Source: a virus. From it: 42,617 nucleotides of DNA. The number at the start of each line of letters is the position of its first letter. Position 1 is the first letter of the stretch. The notes under the pieces were generated by a model. The model saw only the letters and a program-made list of their open reading frames with translations. It had not been told where the DNA came from and searched no databases. The translations under genes were made by a program, and so were the position numbers. Below, in pieces: positions 1-6,735 of the stretch. Location: the IMG/VR virus record IMGVR_UViG_3300045116_000607, positions 1 to 42,617 of that record; one strand, written 5' to 3'.

Positions 1-72
1 ACGAGGCCGAAGCCGCGGCCAGAGCGAAAGCGATCGACGAGGCCGAAGCCGCGGCCAGAGCGAAAGCGATCG
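1..72 (+). repeat. 36-bp tandem repeat, two exact copies
   Basis: Positions 1-36 and 37-72 are identical. Each unit encodes 12 residues rich in A, E, R and K within the truncated gene that enters from the left. The unit length is a multiple of three, so copy number can change without shifting frame. Further copies may lie to the left of the window. Confidence 0.95.
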
Positions 73-206
73 ACGAGTGGGAACAGCGCAACGACGCCCG
101 GAAGGAGCTTCGCGTGCTGCTCGCCGATCGTCTTCACGATCGGCGAGCGGCCCTTACCGCGGTCGAGGCGATCGCCCGGGCCGCCATCAGGTGGCTGACC
201 CGGTAG
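3..206 (+). CDS. C-terminal part of an Ala/Glu/Arg-rich coiled-coil protein (partial)
   Basis: An open frame runs in from the window edge to the TAG at 204-206, giving 67 codons. The first 24 residues are two copies of EAEAAARAKAID, a strongly helical, probably coiled-coil repeat. The protein ends in AAIRWLTR, exactly as the gene at 419-754 ends, so the two 3' ends are paralogous. That shared ending belongs to a longer duplication that continues into the terminator and leader (171-352 and 719-904). The start is outside the window and the function is unknown. The repeat style recalls the coiled coil encoded at 36814-37788. Confidence 0.7.
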   Translation, partial: EAEAAARAKAIDEAEAAARAKAIDEWEQRNDARKELRVLLADRLHDRRAALTAVEAIARAAIRWLTR

Positions 207-222
207 TCGTCCATCCCTTCTC

Positions 223-248
223 GGCGCACTCCGCGCCAATTCCCTTAG
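223..248 (+). terminator. Hairpin plus CTTAG-tail terminator-like element
   Basis: Stem GGCGC 223-227 pairs with GCGCC 233-237 over a 5-nt loop. The tail AATTCCCTTAG follows at 238-248. The same architecture (short GC stem, A/T-rich tail ending CTTAG) follows most of the small genes in this window. The tail lacks a classical U-run, so efficiency as an intrinsic terminator is uncertain. Confidence 0.6.
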
Positions 249-282
249 ATTATTACAACGACGACAAGATGATCCAGCCGGG

Positions 283-288
283 TATAAG
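283..288 (+). promoter_or_regulatory. TATAAG promoter-like element
   Basis: TATAAG ends 22 nt before the ATG at 311, with an AGGAGG ribosome site at 295-300. The same hexamer lies 20-22 nt upstream of several other small genes here. No TTGACA-like -35 is visible. Confidence 0.55.
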
Positions 289-310
289 TGTCACAGGAGG
301 AGTCACAGAC

Positions 311-370
311 ATGCCCAGAAAAAAGAAACCGACCGTCCCGAAACCCCCGCTCGGTATGCGATATCACTGA
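311..370 (+). pseudogene. Truncated N-terminus of a RadC-like gene
   Basis: A 19-codon ORF starts MPRKKKPTVPKPPL, almost identical to the first 14 residues of the RadC-like protein at 863, then diverges and stops at 368-370. It keeps a promoter element and a good ribosome site. It is best read as the remnant of a second radC-like copy deleted after its first codons. It could still be translated as a short basic leader peptide. Confidence 0.65.
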
Positions 371-391
371 AAATTGACCCCTCGTGCTTGT

Positions 392-397
392 CATAAG
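392..397 (+). promoter_or_regulatory. CATAAG promoter-like element
   Basis: CATAAG ends 21 nt before the ATG at 419, matching the spacing of the TATAAG elements in the window. The ribosome site GAAAGG follows at 405-410. It differs from the consensus by one base. Confidence 0.4.
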
Positions 398-418
398 AAA
401 TATAGAAAGGATACTGTC

Positions 419-754
419 ATGCAAATGTCCGAATTGACGGCAGCGGAACTCAAGGAGTTCCGCGCGCTGCTCGTGGAGCGCGAAAGCGCTCGACGAGCGG
501 CTCTCAGCCCGGTCGAGAGGGCGACGGAGGATCTCTCGACCGACGACCCTGACACCATCGCGGTTCTGGTGCGCGCCATCTGTGACGAGCACGACGAGCG
601 CCGCCGCCAGCGGCGCATCGAAGCGTTGGTCCCCCTCGCCCTGGGGGGCGGCATCGTCGCACTCTACGTCGCCGGGCTCGTCGCGGCGATCCGCGCCCCG
701 CGCACCCGCAGGGGAGCCATCGCCCGCGCAGCCATCCGTTGGCTGACCCGGTAG
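419..754 (+). CDS. Small single-pass membrane protein, unknown function
   Basis: 111 residues. An amphipathic, highly charged N-terminal half (residues 1-68, rich in E, R and D) is followed by one hydrophobic segment at about 69-91 (LVPLALGGGIVALYVAG) and a basic tail ending AAIRWLTR. The arrangement suggests an inner-membrane anchor with a cytoplasmic N-terminal helix. ATG 419 is preferred because GAAAGG sits 8 nt upstream; ATG 425 is an alternative. The C-terminal residues match the truncated gene at the window edge. It is expressed on its own from a CATAAG element and ends at the hairpin at 775-800. No family recognised. Confidence 0.7.
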   Translation: MQMSELTAAELKEFRALLVERESARRAALSPVERATEDLSTDDPDTIAVLVRAICDEHDERRRQRRIEALVPLALGGGIVALYVAGLVAAIRAPRTRRGAIARAAIRWLTR

Positions 755-774
755 GGTCGGCCATCCCCCTTCTC

Positions 775-800
775 GGCGCACTCCGCGCCAATTCCCTTAG
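775..800 (+). terminator. Hairpin plus CTTAG-tail terminator-like element
   Basis: Stem GGCGC 775-779 pairs with GCGCC 785-789, followed by AATTCCCTTAG at 790-800. It is an exact repeat of the element at 223-248 and closes the membrane-protein gene. Confidence 0.6.
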
Positions 801-834
801 ATTATTACAACAACAACAAGATGATCCATCCGGG

Positions 835-840
835 TATAAG
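835..840 (+). promoter_or_regulatory. TATAAG promoter-like element for the RadC-like gene
   Basis: TATAAG ends 22 nt before ATG 863. The AGGAGG-type ribosome site lies at 848-853. Confidence 0.55.
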
Positions 841-862
841 CACCACAGGAGGAGCCGTAGAC

Positions 863-1342
863 ATGCCCAGAAAAAGGAAGCCGACCGTACCAAAGTCCCC
901 GCTCAAGAAGTACGAGCACATGCGCATCCGGCTCGTCATGATCCGAGACAAAGACTGGAAGGGCCCGTCCAAGCCCTTCAAGGGGTCAAAGGATGCATAC
1001 GACGTCCTCAAGTACCTCAGCTTCGAACCTGTAGAAGTGCTCTACGCTGCCCTGCTCGATACGAAGCACCAGCTGATCGGGCTACACGAGGTGGCAAGAG
1101 GGGGATTACGCTCCACCGAGCCGGAGGTCACGGCCCTGTTCCAGGCAGCGGTGATGGCTCAAGCAGCCGCCGTGATCCTGGCGCACAATCACCCCAGCGG
1201 GAACCCAAACCCAAGCCCGGAGGATGTGGTTCTGACTCGGAACATGAAGTCGGCCTGCAGCCTTCTCGGCATCGCGTTTCTTGACCACCTGATCATCGGC
1301 GAGGACTGCTACATGAGCTTCGCCGATGAAGACATGCTGTGA
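863..1342 (+). CDS. RadC-family JAB/MPN domain protein
   Basis: 159 residues. The JAMM metal site is visible: E58 in FEPVEVLYAALLD, then H108 and H110 in HNHPSG, then D121 in PSPEDVVLT. The family ending LLGIAFLDHLIIGEDCYMSF follows. This matches the RadC JAB domain without the N-terminal helix-hairpin-helix part of chromosomal RadC, and a basic tail (MPRKRKPT) replaces it. Stand-alone RadC-like proteins are common on phages and plasmids, where their role is not settled; the historical link to DNA repair is doubtful. ATG 863 is chosen because AGGAGG lies 9 nt upstream; an in-frame ATG at 821 has no ribosome site and precedes the promoter. A remnant copy lies at 311. Confidence 0.9.
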   Translation: MPRKRKPTVPKSPLKKYEHMRIRLVMIRDKDWKGPSKPFKGSKDAYDVLKYLSFEPVEVLYAALLDTKHQLIGLHEVARGGLRSTEPEVTALFQAAVMAQAAAVILAHNHPSGNPNPSPEDVVLTRNMKSACSLLGIAFLDHLIIGEDCYMSFADEDML

Positions 1343-1387
1343 AAACTGTGCAAAAACGCCGACCCCGCCAAGTACACACGCGCTCTA

Positions 1388-1414
1388 GCCACAACTCCGT
1401 GGCATTTCCCTTAG
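1388..1414 (+). terminator. Hairpin plus CTTAG-tail terminator-like element
   Basis: Stem GCCAC 1388-1392 pairs with GTGGC 1399-1403, then ATTTCCCTTAG at 1404-1414. It follows the RadC-like gene by about 45 nt. Confidence 0.55.
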
Positions 1415-1419
1415 CCATC

Positions 1420-1455
1420 TAAAAAGAAGCGGGCCCTGGGGCAAACCAGGGCCCG
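1420..1455 (-). terminator. Rho-independent terminator of the RNase HII operon
   Basis: Read on the minus strand, a perfect 10-bp GC stem (1431-1439 with 1446-1454, plus the 1430/1455 pair) and a 6-nt loop are followed by CTTCTTTTTAG. This is the best canonical intrinsic terminator in the left part of the window. It lies about 130 nt beyond the RNase HII stop codon. Confidence 0.8.
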
Positions 1456-1464
1456 GTGGAAAGG

Positions 1465-1529
1465 AGGTGAGGTCCCGAACCCGAACCTCCAGAGCTCACC
1501 TCGCGTGCGCGGGGGGAACGCCGCGAGGT
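1465..1529. other. Structured intergenic segment with mutually exclusive stems
   Basis: AGGTGAG 1465-1471 can pair with CTCACCT 1495-1501. ACCTCGCG 1498-1505 can pair with CGCGAGGT 1522-1529. The two stems share 1498-1501, so only one can form. The segment lies between the RadC-like gene and the convergent RNase HII gene; 1343-1582 contains no convincing ORF on either strand. It may be chance in GC-rich sequence, part of a 3' UTR, or a small RNA. Confidence 0.3.
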
Positions 1530-1582
1530 CTATTGCCACAGGACTAGTTCGGTGTCCGGGACCTCATGGGACGAGGGTCAAT

Positions 1583-2173
1583 CTAGCACGACTCCCCTAC
1601 CGAAGCCACAGGCTTGTAGCTCCGTCGGTGGATCGGAGACGGACCGTAGGCCTGAAGCGCCACTTGATGCTGCGGCGTTCCATACCCCTGGTTCACCTCG
1701 AAACCGTAGGCCTCGTATTCGGGTCGGTGGGCGAGTCGGAACATGTACCGATCCCGAATCACCTTGGCCAGGACGCTGGCCGCGGAGATGGCAGGCACCG
1801 TCAAATCACCATTGACGATGCAGTGCTGTTCCTGACGTGGAATGCCTTCGACGGGTCTGCCACCATCGATCCGAATCGAACATGGAAGTACAGCGCGAGT
1901 GTTTCGCGCGATCTGGACGCAGAGCTCGGACCACACATTCCAGATCCCATCACGGTCGATCCGTGGTGGACCGGCATAGGCCCAGGTCCAGAACCGAGCC
2001 TCTTTCATGATGCGGGGGACAACCGCTTCGCGCTGGACCCGGGTCATGAGCTTGGAATCATGCACGCCCTCCACTCGTTGGTCCGGATCCAGGACCACGC
2101 CGACAACAACCAGGGGACCGGCCCAGGCGCCAACCCCGGTCTCGTCGATCCCCAGCACCGATGAACCATCCAT
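1583..2173 (-). CDS. rnhB: Ribonuclease HII
   Basis: 196 residues, the usual size for bacterial RNase HII. It cleaves the RNA strand of RNA/DNA hybrids, including single ribonucleotides in DNA. The acidic catalytic residues are seen as D10-E11 (GIDETGVGAWAGP), D103 in RIDGG, and D141 in SAASVLAKVIRDR. The family motifs DSK (39-41) and YGFEVNQGYGTPQH are present. The canonical GxDExGRG reads GIDETGVG, so the Arg that contacts the ribonucleotide is missing, which could alter substrate choice. ATG 2173 has a GGAGGG site upstream. It is last in the operon that begins at 3600. The likely role is primer or ribonucleotide removal during phage replication. Confidence 0.93.
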   Translation of the reverse strand: MDGSSVLGIDETGVGAWAGPLVVVGVVLDPDQRVEGVHDSKLMTRVQREAVVPRIMKEARFWTWAYAGPPRIDRDGIWNVWSELCVQIARNTRAVLPCSIRIDGGRPVEGIPRQEQHCIVNGDLTVPAISAASVLAKVIRDRYMFRLAHRPEYEAYGFEVNQGYGTPQHQVALQAYGPSPIHRRSYKPVASVGESC

Positions 2174-2216
2174 GTTCGCCCTCCAGTCTTCTCATATCAG
2201 AAAGCGGGTCGGCATT

Positions 2217-2330
2217 TCACCGCCAACGCCGCCCACGCCACACCTCCTTGCACAGGTCCAAAAAGAACCTGATGCGCACCCACAACATCACCAGGCGCAG
2301 CCACCAGGGAACCTCATTCGGCTTCGTCAT
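2217..2330 (-). CDS. Small Trp/Arg-rich ORF, possible membrane peptide
   Basis: 37 residues with a central hydrophobic run (PWWLRLVMLWVRIRFFL) flanked by basic residues. The ATG at 2330 overlaps the last 17 nt of the 428-residue gene and has GAGAGGAG upstream, so translational coupling is likely. RNase HII follows 43 nt later with its own ribosome site. It could be a short membrane-active peptide. Its size makes it uncertain. Confidence 0.45.
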   Translation of the reverse strand: MTKPNEVPWWLRLVMLWVRIRFFLDLCKEVWRGRRWR

Positions 2331-3600
2331 GTTTCGACTCCTCTCCATCATGATATGTGTGTCCCATCCGCTTCGTAGGCAGATCTGGCCGGACAATGGT
2401 GGGCCGGCGCCACTGGACCCGGCGAAGACTGCGCCCGGGCCCGTAAGCCTGGGTAACGAAGCTTCCTTTCCGGATGAACGAGTAGGACACGGAACGACCC
2501 GTCCCAGTCTGGCTAGGAGCCCCTCTCGAAATCCGGTAGCACCGCGTCCTCGTTCCGCCGATCCAGGATTCCCAGCGCGAGAACTGCCTCGCCCGTTCCC
2601 GCTTGCCCAGCTTCTGGATCTGCTTGATGGGCGGAGGCGGCTTCTTGATCACATCGGCCCCAGGCAGGGTCATGTACAGGACCAGGTTGAGGCACAACTG
2701 GATCAGCGCATCGTAGAACTGCCCGTGGCGATCCGTCTCCCTGTCCAGCATGCGAAAACGAACCACCGCGCTCGACCGGTCCTGTTCCGCCTCATCCGTC
2801 CCCAGATGGTCCAACGCCTCCTTTGTGAGTGGAAGCGCGCTCGACGCCGTGGTCCAGCCGAGACCGATCGTTGGGTAGAAACGGACCAAGATGTGCATGA
2901 GGAGCAGGACCCGACCACTGTATGAAGAAGTGGTCTCAAGAGGCTCCACGTACTCGGACAGAAGTACGGCCCCAACCGAAGACCCGCCATACCACTCCTT
3001 TCTGTTCACAAGCTTCTCGCCAACCGTGACCGATCGCTCGTCGCTGTCCTCGTCCTCGATCATGACGAAGGTGTCCCTGGGCAGCATCAAGGCCAGGCCG
3101 GGCACCGGCAACCGGATCTGATCAGGATCCGTTACCTTCAACGTGGTATCGTGCATGGCTCGAATCAGCTCTGTCGACGGCGCGAACCAGCACGGGGTGT
3201 CACTCAACTCGACGAGCTTGAGCATAGAATAGCACCCCTTCAGGGCGAGAGTGCGCTGAGACCGAGCATCGGCACGCTTATCGCCGGTCAGCAACTGTGT
3301 GTCTTGCCCCATAAGACTGATGAGCTGTTCTGCGGCGTCAGGCTTCGGAAAGTCGACATAATGGATCTGCAGCGGGTGCCGGAGCCCGACAGGCACCACG
3401 TTGCCCATGGCCCGAACCATACACCAGATCAAGTAACTCAAGGCCGGAGCCACGGCAAGCTGAGACTCGCCCATGGCCTCCAACTCAGCACACATCCACT
3501 TCAAGTCCTTGGCTTCAGGCACCACAACCGGCTTCCTGAAGGTCGGCTGCGCCCCTGAGGTCAGCGCCGCATAGAGCTCCCGAGCTCGTGCTTCGTACAT
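2314..3600 (-). CDS. Orphan 428-residue protein with basic, AcrVA2-like C-terminal signature
   Basis: 428 residues. The N-terminal two thirds are mixed alpha/beta with no motif I recognise. The last 100 residues are basic and aromatic, with the pattern RKGSFVTQAYGPGRSLRRV followed by a W-R-R-P element. That R-x-G-x(3)-Q-x-YGPGRS-x-R-x(3)-W layout resembles the C-terminal domain of the widespread phage family to which the anti-CRISPR AcrVA2 belongs. I recall this from reading only, and most members of that family have no known function. ATG 3600 is set by GAAGGAG upstream and a TATAAG element 20 nt away. It is the first gene of a three-gene unit ending with RNase HII. Confidence 0.75.
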   Translation of the reverse strand: MYEARARELYAALTSGAQPTFRKPVVVPEAKDLKWMCAELEAMGESQLAVAPALSYLIWCMVRAMGNVVPVGLRHPLQIHYVDFPKPDAAEQLISLMGQDTQLLTGDKRADARSQRTLALKGCYSMLKLVELSDTPCWFAPSTELIRAMHDTTLKVTDPDQIRLPVPGLALMLPRDTFVMIEDEDSDERSVTVGEKLVNRKEWYGGSSVGAVLLSEYVEPLETTSSYSGRVLLLMHILVRFYPTIGLGWTTASSALPLTKEALDHLGTDEAEQDRSSAVVRFRMLDRETDRHGQFYDALIQLCLNLVLYMTLPGADVIKKPPPPIKQIQKLGKRERARQFSRWESWIGGTRTRCYRISRGAPSQTGTGRSVSYSFIRKGSFVTQAYGPGRSLRRVQWRRPTIVRPDLPTKRMGHTYHDGEESKHDEAE

Positions 3601-3620
3601 GAATATCTCCTTCTGGACAG

Positions 3621-3626
3621 CTTATA
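3621..3626 (-). promoter_or_regulatory. TATAAG promoter-like element for the 428-residue gene operon
   Basis: CTTATA on the plus strand reads TATAAG on the minus strand, 20 nt before ATG 3600. Spacing matches the plus-strand cassettes. Confidence 0.6.
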
Positions 3627-3637
3627 TCCGTATCGAG

Positions 3638-3667
3638 CTAAGGATTTGGGCCCAGAAGAGTGGGCCC
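3638..3667 (-). terminator. Hairpin plus CTTAG-tail element at the end of the 3695-7618 operon
   Basis: On the minus strand a 7-bp stem (GGGCCCA 3648-3654 with TGGGCCC 3661-3667) is followed by AAATCCTTAG (3647-3638). It lies between the stop of the gene ending at 3695 and the TATAAG element at 3621. It fits the terminator-then-promoter layout seen elsewhere. Confidence 0.55.
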
Positions 3668-3694
3668 GAGACGGATGAGGGGAAGCAAAAGCTC

Positions 3695-4144
3695 CTAGTT
3701 CGTCGAGGAGATCATGCGGCGTAGCTCATCCAACGCGATCGGCACGAGGTGGTCCTCACTTATGGGCAGGACAACGCCGGCGTGCCCGATGGGGCTGCGC
3801 AGGACGAGAAAGTAGAGAGCGAAGCCAGAGTGCTGAGTCATGATCGCAGCTGGAACCACGATGCTCCCAGGCACCGCATGGGGATAGGGTGCCCCCTTGA
3901 CCACGCGGTAGAGCTGCCACGGCGGCCAGCCCCGAGCGAGATCCTGAACCTGGGTCGGCGCCGTTTTCGGGATCTGATCGATGTGCACGCGCAGCTCAGG
4001 TGCGCGCAGGCGCTGTATCTGCTCCTCGATACTATCGAGCTCGGCGTCTGGGCGAAAGTCCGACCCCGAAAAGGTCCGATCCCGGAACCAGTCCCCAAGC
4101 TGGGGCTGGTCCGGCGGCATGGCGTTGACGACGGTGATAGTCAT
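3695..4144 (-). CDS. Hypothetical protein, 149 residues
   Basis: Unknown function. The sequence starts MTITVVNAMPP, is acidic at residues 20-50, and has a hydrophobic beta-rich second half (HSGFALYFLVLRSPIGHAGVVLPI). ATG 4144 overlaps the stop of the upstream Cys protein as ATGA, the usual sign of coupled translation. The ORF could extend upstream by nine codons, but those would lie inside the preceding gene. It is the last gene of the accessory operon from 7618. Confidence 0.7.
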   Translation of the reverse strand: MTITVVNAMPPDQPQLGDWFRDRTFSGSDFRPDAELDSIEEQIQRLRAPELRVHIDQIPKTAPTQVQDLARGWPPWQLYRVVKGAPYPHAVPGSIVVPAAIMTQHSGFALYFLVLRSPIGHAGVVLPISEDHLVPIALDELRRMISSTN

Positions 4145-4389
4145 GGCCGCTCCACGCGCACCTGGAGCCACGCTTGAGCCGCGAGCTCACGCCGGTTTCT
4201 GCTCCTCCGGATCATGTTCTCCATGAGCTCGGCCTCCTTCTTCACGACCTTCTCGTACCGCTCCAGCGTCATCGGGGTCCCATCCTCCCAATGAGGCGGC
4301 ATCGTGTCCTCCCAGTACAGGCCGCACCGACAGATCCCCCGAGTCCCGGGCTGGTACGGGCTGTAGCCCCCGCAGATCGTCCTGTCCAT
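4141..4389 (-). CDS. Small Cys protein overlapping the helicase 3' end
   Basis: 82 residues. Three cysteines (C6, C22, C24) lie in an aromatic N-terminal half (TICGGYSPYQPG, then GICRCGLYWEDT), followed by a charged helix (MTLERYEKVVKKEAELMEN). It may bind metal, but too few Cys are present for a classical zinc ribbon. ATG 4389 has an excellent AAGGAGG site 7 nt upstream. Its first 203 nt overlap, in another frame, the open frame of the DinG-like helicase. Either the helicase has lost its natural stop or both frames are used. Confidence 0.65.
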   Translation of the reverse strand: MDRTICGGYSPYQPGTRGICRCGLYWEDTMPPHWEDGTPMTLERYEKVVKKEAELMENMIRRSRNRRELAAQAWLQVRVERP

Positions 4390-6421
4390 GTTCGCCTCCT
4401 TCTGTAGAATGACTCGATAGAGCGAGAGCAACTGTTGTCCCACCCTGATCAAGATTCTGCAACCTCCGAAACCTGGGTAGGCTGGCCAGAATGGTCTTGC
4501 CGTACCCCATCTCGAGCAGCCTGGTGTCAGCCACAATGGCCACGCCGGCGTCGGTCTCGGACCGGATCAGCCGACCCAAACCCTGCTTCAACGCCAGCGT
4601 CGCCATGGGCACTGCCAGGTCCATGAAGGTGTTTCCCCCTGATCTTCTTACCAACTCCTCTCTCTCCGAATATACCGGAGACGTCGGGACCGGGAACGGA
4701 ATCTTGTCGATGAGGACGCCGATCAGAGAGTTGCCAGGCACGTCGATCCCGGTCCAGAGCGAGGCCACGCCGAACAACACGCTCCTCTCGTCCTCTCGAA
4801 ACTTGATGATGAGACGGTCCAGCGGCACCTCACCCTGAACGTAGCACCTGATCTCGGGCGGGAGCTTGGGCCGGATCAGGGCCAGGACGGACTTCATCCG
4901 ATCCCAGCTCGTGAACAGGAGCAAGGACCGACCTCCGCACAGCATGATCAGGTCCATCCCCAGTCGAGCCAGAGCCTCGTCATAGGCAACGATCCCGGCC
5001 CGCTCAGTGTTCTTGCCCGGAGGCCGCGGCAGGGTTGCTGGGATGTAGATCGCGCCCTGCTGCGGAAGATTGAAGGGCGAGTCGGCAACGACCTCGATGC
5101 CGCCAGTCTCGGGCAGACCGAGCTCCTTCGAGATGTACTTGAACTCCCCCTGCACCGTCATCGTCGCCGAGATGAAGCCGACCGAGTGCAGGCCATGCTC
5201 GAACAGGAGCCGGCGGAGTATCATGGCGACGGAGACCGGCCTGGCCTCGAAGGCATCTTGCCTCACCGAATCTCGATCTTGCCCCTTGTTCTTCCAGTAA
5301 ACCCAGCCCAGATCCAGATTCAGGCCGAAACTCTTCTCGAGGCGGAATCGAAGTCCGTCTATCCGCACCCTCGCCTGTTGCAAGCGTACCGTCTCCCGCT
5401 TGATCACATCAGGATTGGTGCCCACCTCCTCATCCTCACCTGCCCCGATCTTCTCCTCCCGTACCTTGAGACGCTGACCTACAGCGCCCAGAGCAGCGAG
5501 CACGGCCTCATCCCCGTCGTACCACGGCGTCACCGTCTTCGAGCTGGATCTCTCCCCCATGTAGGCCCTGGATGCAGCGAAGACATCCTCTCGCATCTGC
5601 GACAACGAGTCCGCTGCCTCATCACCCATGCTCTTTCGAGCCTGGGAAACGGCAAAGCTGAGACTGTTGTAAGAGAGGGTCCAGCCCAGGACCTCTCTGG
5701 CGATGTCGGCGAGAGTGTGAGCCTCGTCGAAGACCACGATGTCATGTGCGGGAAGCTGGTCCGTGGCGAGCAGGTACAGGTAGTGATTGCAGACGATGAC
5801 GTCAGCTGCCCGAGCCCGATCCCACGCAAGTCGAGCATGGCAACGTGCCCTGTGCCCACAGGCCGTACCCAAACAGTCATCACTTTGACGACTGATCCTG
5901 GGCCATATCTTGGCCTGGATCGGGAGCTCCACCATGTCACCGGTGTCAGTGGTCTCCGCCCACGGCGCGATGACCCTTGTGAGCTCGTCAACCTCCTTGG
6001 CCTTGAGCACGATCCGACCCCGCGATAGATCAGACCGCACCGAGACCAATGCATCCCGGCAAAGGTAGTTGTTCTTCCCCTTCAGGATCGCGAAGGTGAA
6101 GGGCCAGGGAAGGTGGGCCTGAAGAAAGGGCAGGTCCTTGTTCATGATCTGCCCCTGGAGGCCCTTCGTAGCCGTCGAGATCAGCCCCTTGGAACCCTTT
6201 CCCGCCTGGTTCTTCAAGAACCAGATCATCGGTATCAATGCCGCCAGGCTCTTGCCGCTCCCTGTTGGTCCCTCCCCGACCAGATGCCGGCCTTCGGTAA
6301 AGGCTCGGGCAAAGGCTTCGACGAGCTGAATCTGCCCGTCCCGACGACGGTAGTTGGGCAGCTCCGTCGCCAGGATGCCGTTCGGACCGAAGATCTGGTC
6401 GATGAAAGCAAAGTCACTCAT
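4187..6421 (-). CDS. DinG/XPD-family superfamily 2 helicase with Fe-S cluster cysteines
   Basis: 744 residues as an open frame. Walker A GEGPTGSGKS is at about 49-58 and the Walker B box DEAH at 232-235. Four cysteines (121, 183, 188, 194) in the order C-x(61)-C-x4-C-x5-C fit the 4Fe-4S cluster of XPD/DinG helicases. VCNHYLYLLA and the C-terminal motifs SATM, LFGVASLWTGIDVPG and LKQGLGRLIRSETDAG (motif VI) are seen. Such enzymes unwind 5' overhang duplexes, R-loops or D-loops and may act in replication or recombination. ATG 6421 is preferred over 6427 because AGGAGG then has proper spacing. It overlaps the preceding stop. The last 67 residues are low-complexity and overlap the Cys protein, so the functional end may be near residue 675. 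Confidence 0.9.
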   Translation of the reverse strand: MSDFAFIDQIFGPNGILATELPNYRRRDGQIQLVEAFARAFTEGRHLVGEGPTGSGKSLAALIPMIWFLKNQAGKGSKGLISTATKGLQGQIMNKDLPFLQAHLPWPFTFAILKGKNNYLCRDALVSVRSDLSRGRIVLKAKEVDELTRVIAPWAETTDTGDMVELPIQAKIWPRISRQSDDCLGTACGHRARCHARLAWDRARAADVIVCNHYLYLLATDQLPAHDIVVFDEAHTLADIAREVLGWTLSYNSLSFAVSQARKSMGDEAADSLSQMREDVFAASRAYMGERSSSKTVTPWYDGDEAVLAALGAVGQRLKVREEKIGAGEDEEVGTNPDVIKRETVRLQQARVRIDGLRFRLEKSFGLNLDLGWVYWKNKGQDRDSVRQDAFEARPVSVAMILRRLLFEHGLHSVGFISATMTVQGEFKYISKELGLPETGGIEVVADSPFNLPQQGAIYIPATLPRPPGKNTERAGIVAYDEALARLGMDLIMLCGGRSLLLFTSWDRMKSVLALIRPKLPPEIRCYVQGEVPLDRLIIKFREDERSVLFGVASLWTGIDVPGNSLIGVLIDKIPFPVPTSPVYSEREELVRRSGGNTFMDLAVPMATLALKQGLGRLIRSETDAGVAIVADTRLLEMGYGKTILASLPRFRRLQNLDQGGTTVALALSSHSTEGGEHGQDDLRGLQPVPARDSGDLSVRPVLGGHDAASLGGWDPDDAGAVREGREEGGRAHGEHDPEEQKPA

Positions 6422-6735
6422 CACCATTCCTCCTGCTCGGGCACTTGGATCGTGGCTTGGATGTGGACGGTGCAGCCACCTTCCAGACTCGCCTTCCTGG
6501 CCAGGTGACGAAATGTTGCAGCCGAGTCTCGTTGAGCTCCGGCCTCATCCTTGTCACCCTCGTCCTCTAGGGCCTCGGCGTAGGCCTCGAGCAGTCCGGC
6601 GGCTTCGATGAGCTCGGAGTTGTCGATCCATTCTCGCGCTGTCGTGGCGTCTCCTTCTTCTTGGGTTGGGGCTCGATTCGTCTCGCGTGTTCCCGGCGCA
6701 GCTCGTGCAACTCGTTCCAGAGTCGTCCGTTCCAT
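6421..6735 (-). CDS. Acidic helical hypothetical protein, 104 residues
   Basis: Unknown function. It is mainly helical and charged, with the segment SELIEAAGLLEAYAEALEDEGD and a C-terminal ASLEGGCTVHIQATIQV strand. ATG 6735 overlaps the TGA of the NADAR gene as ATGA and has GAGGAGG upstream. Its TGA overlaps the helicase start, so NADAR, this protein and the helicase are coupled in one operon. It could be a helicase partner, but that is only a guess from position. Confidence 0.7.
   Translation of the reverse strand: MERTTLERVARAAPGTRETNRAPTQEEGDATTAREWIDNSELIEAAGLLEAYAEALEDEGDKDEAGAQRDSAATFRHLARKASLEGGCTVHIQATIQVPEQEEW

Larger units (their letters stand above)
171..352 (+). repeat. Direct repeat, left copy (right copy 719-904)
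   Basis: The segment from the last coding residues of the truncated gene, through its hairpin terminator and TATAAG promoter, to the first codons of the small ORF at 311 recurs at 719-904. There it leads into the full RadC-like gene. The two stop codons are 548 bp apart and the two ATGs 552 bp apart. Most positions are identical. This looks like duplication of a gene-plus-regulatory cassette followed by loss of most of the left RadC copy. Confidence 0.85.
719..904 (+). repeat. Direct repeat, right copy (left copy 171-352)
   Basis: This copy carries the 3' end of the membrane-protein gene, the hairpin terminator, the TATAAG promoter and the first 14 codons of the RadC-like gene. See the left copy for alignment offsets. 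Confidence 0.85.

Noticed and set aside
1-72. 36-bp repeats considered as CRISPR
   Set aside because: The copies are directly adjacent with no spacers and keep an open reading frame.
1505-2164. 219-codon plus-strand ORF
   Set aside because: It is antisense to RNase HII, which has intact catalytic residues. It starts at GTG inside a hairpin-rich gap.
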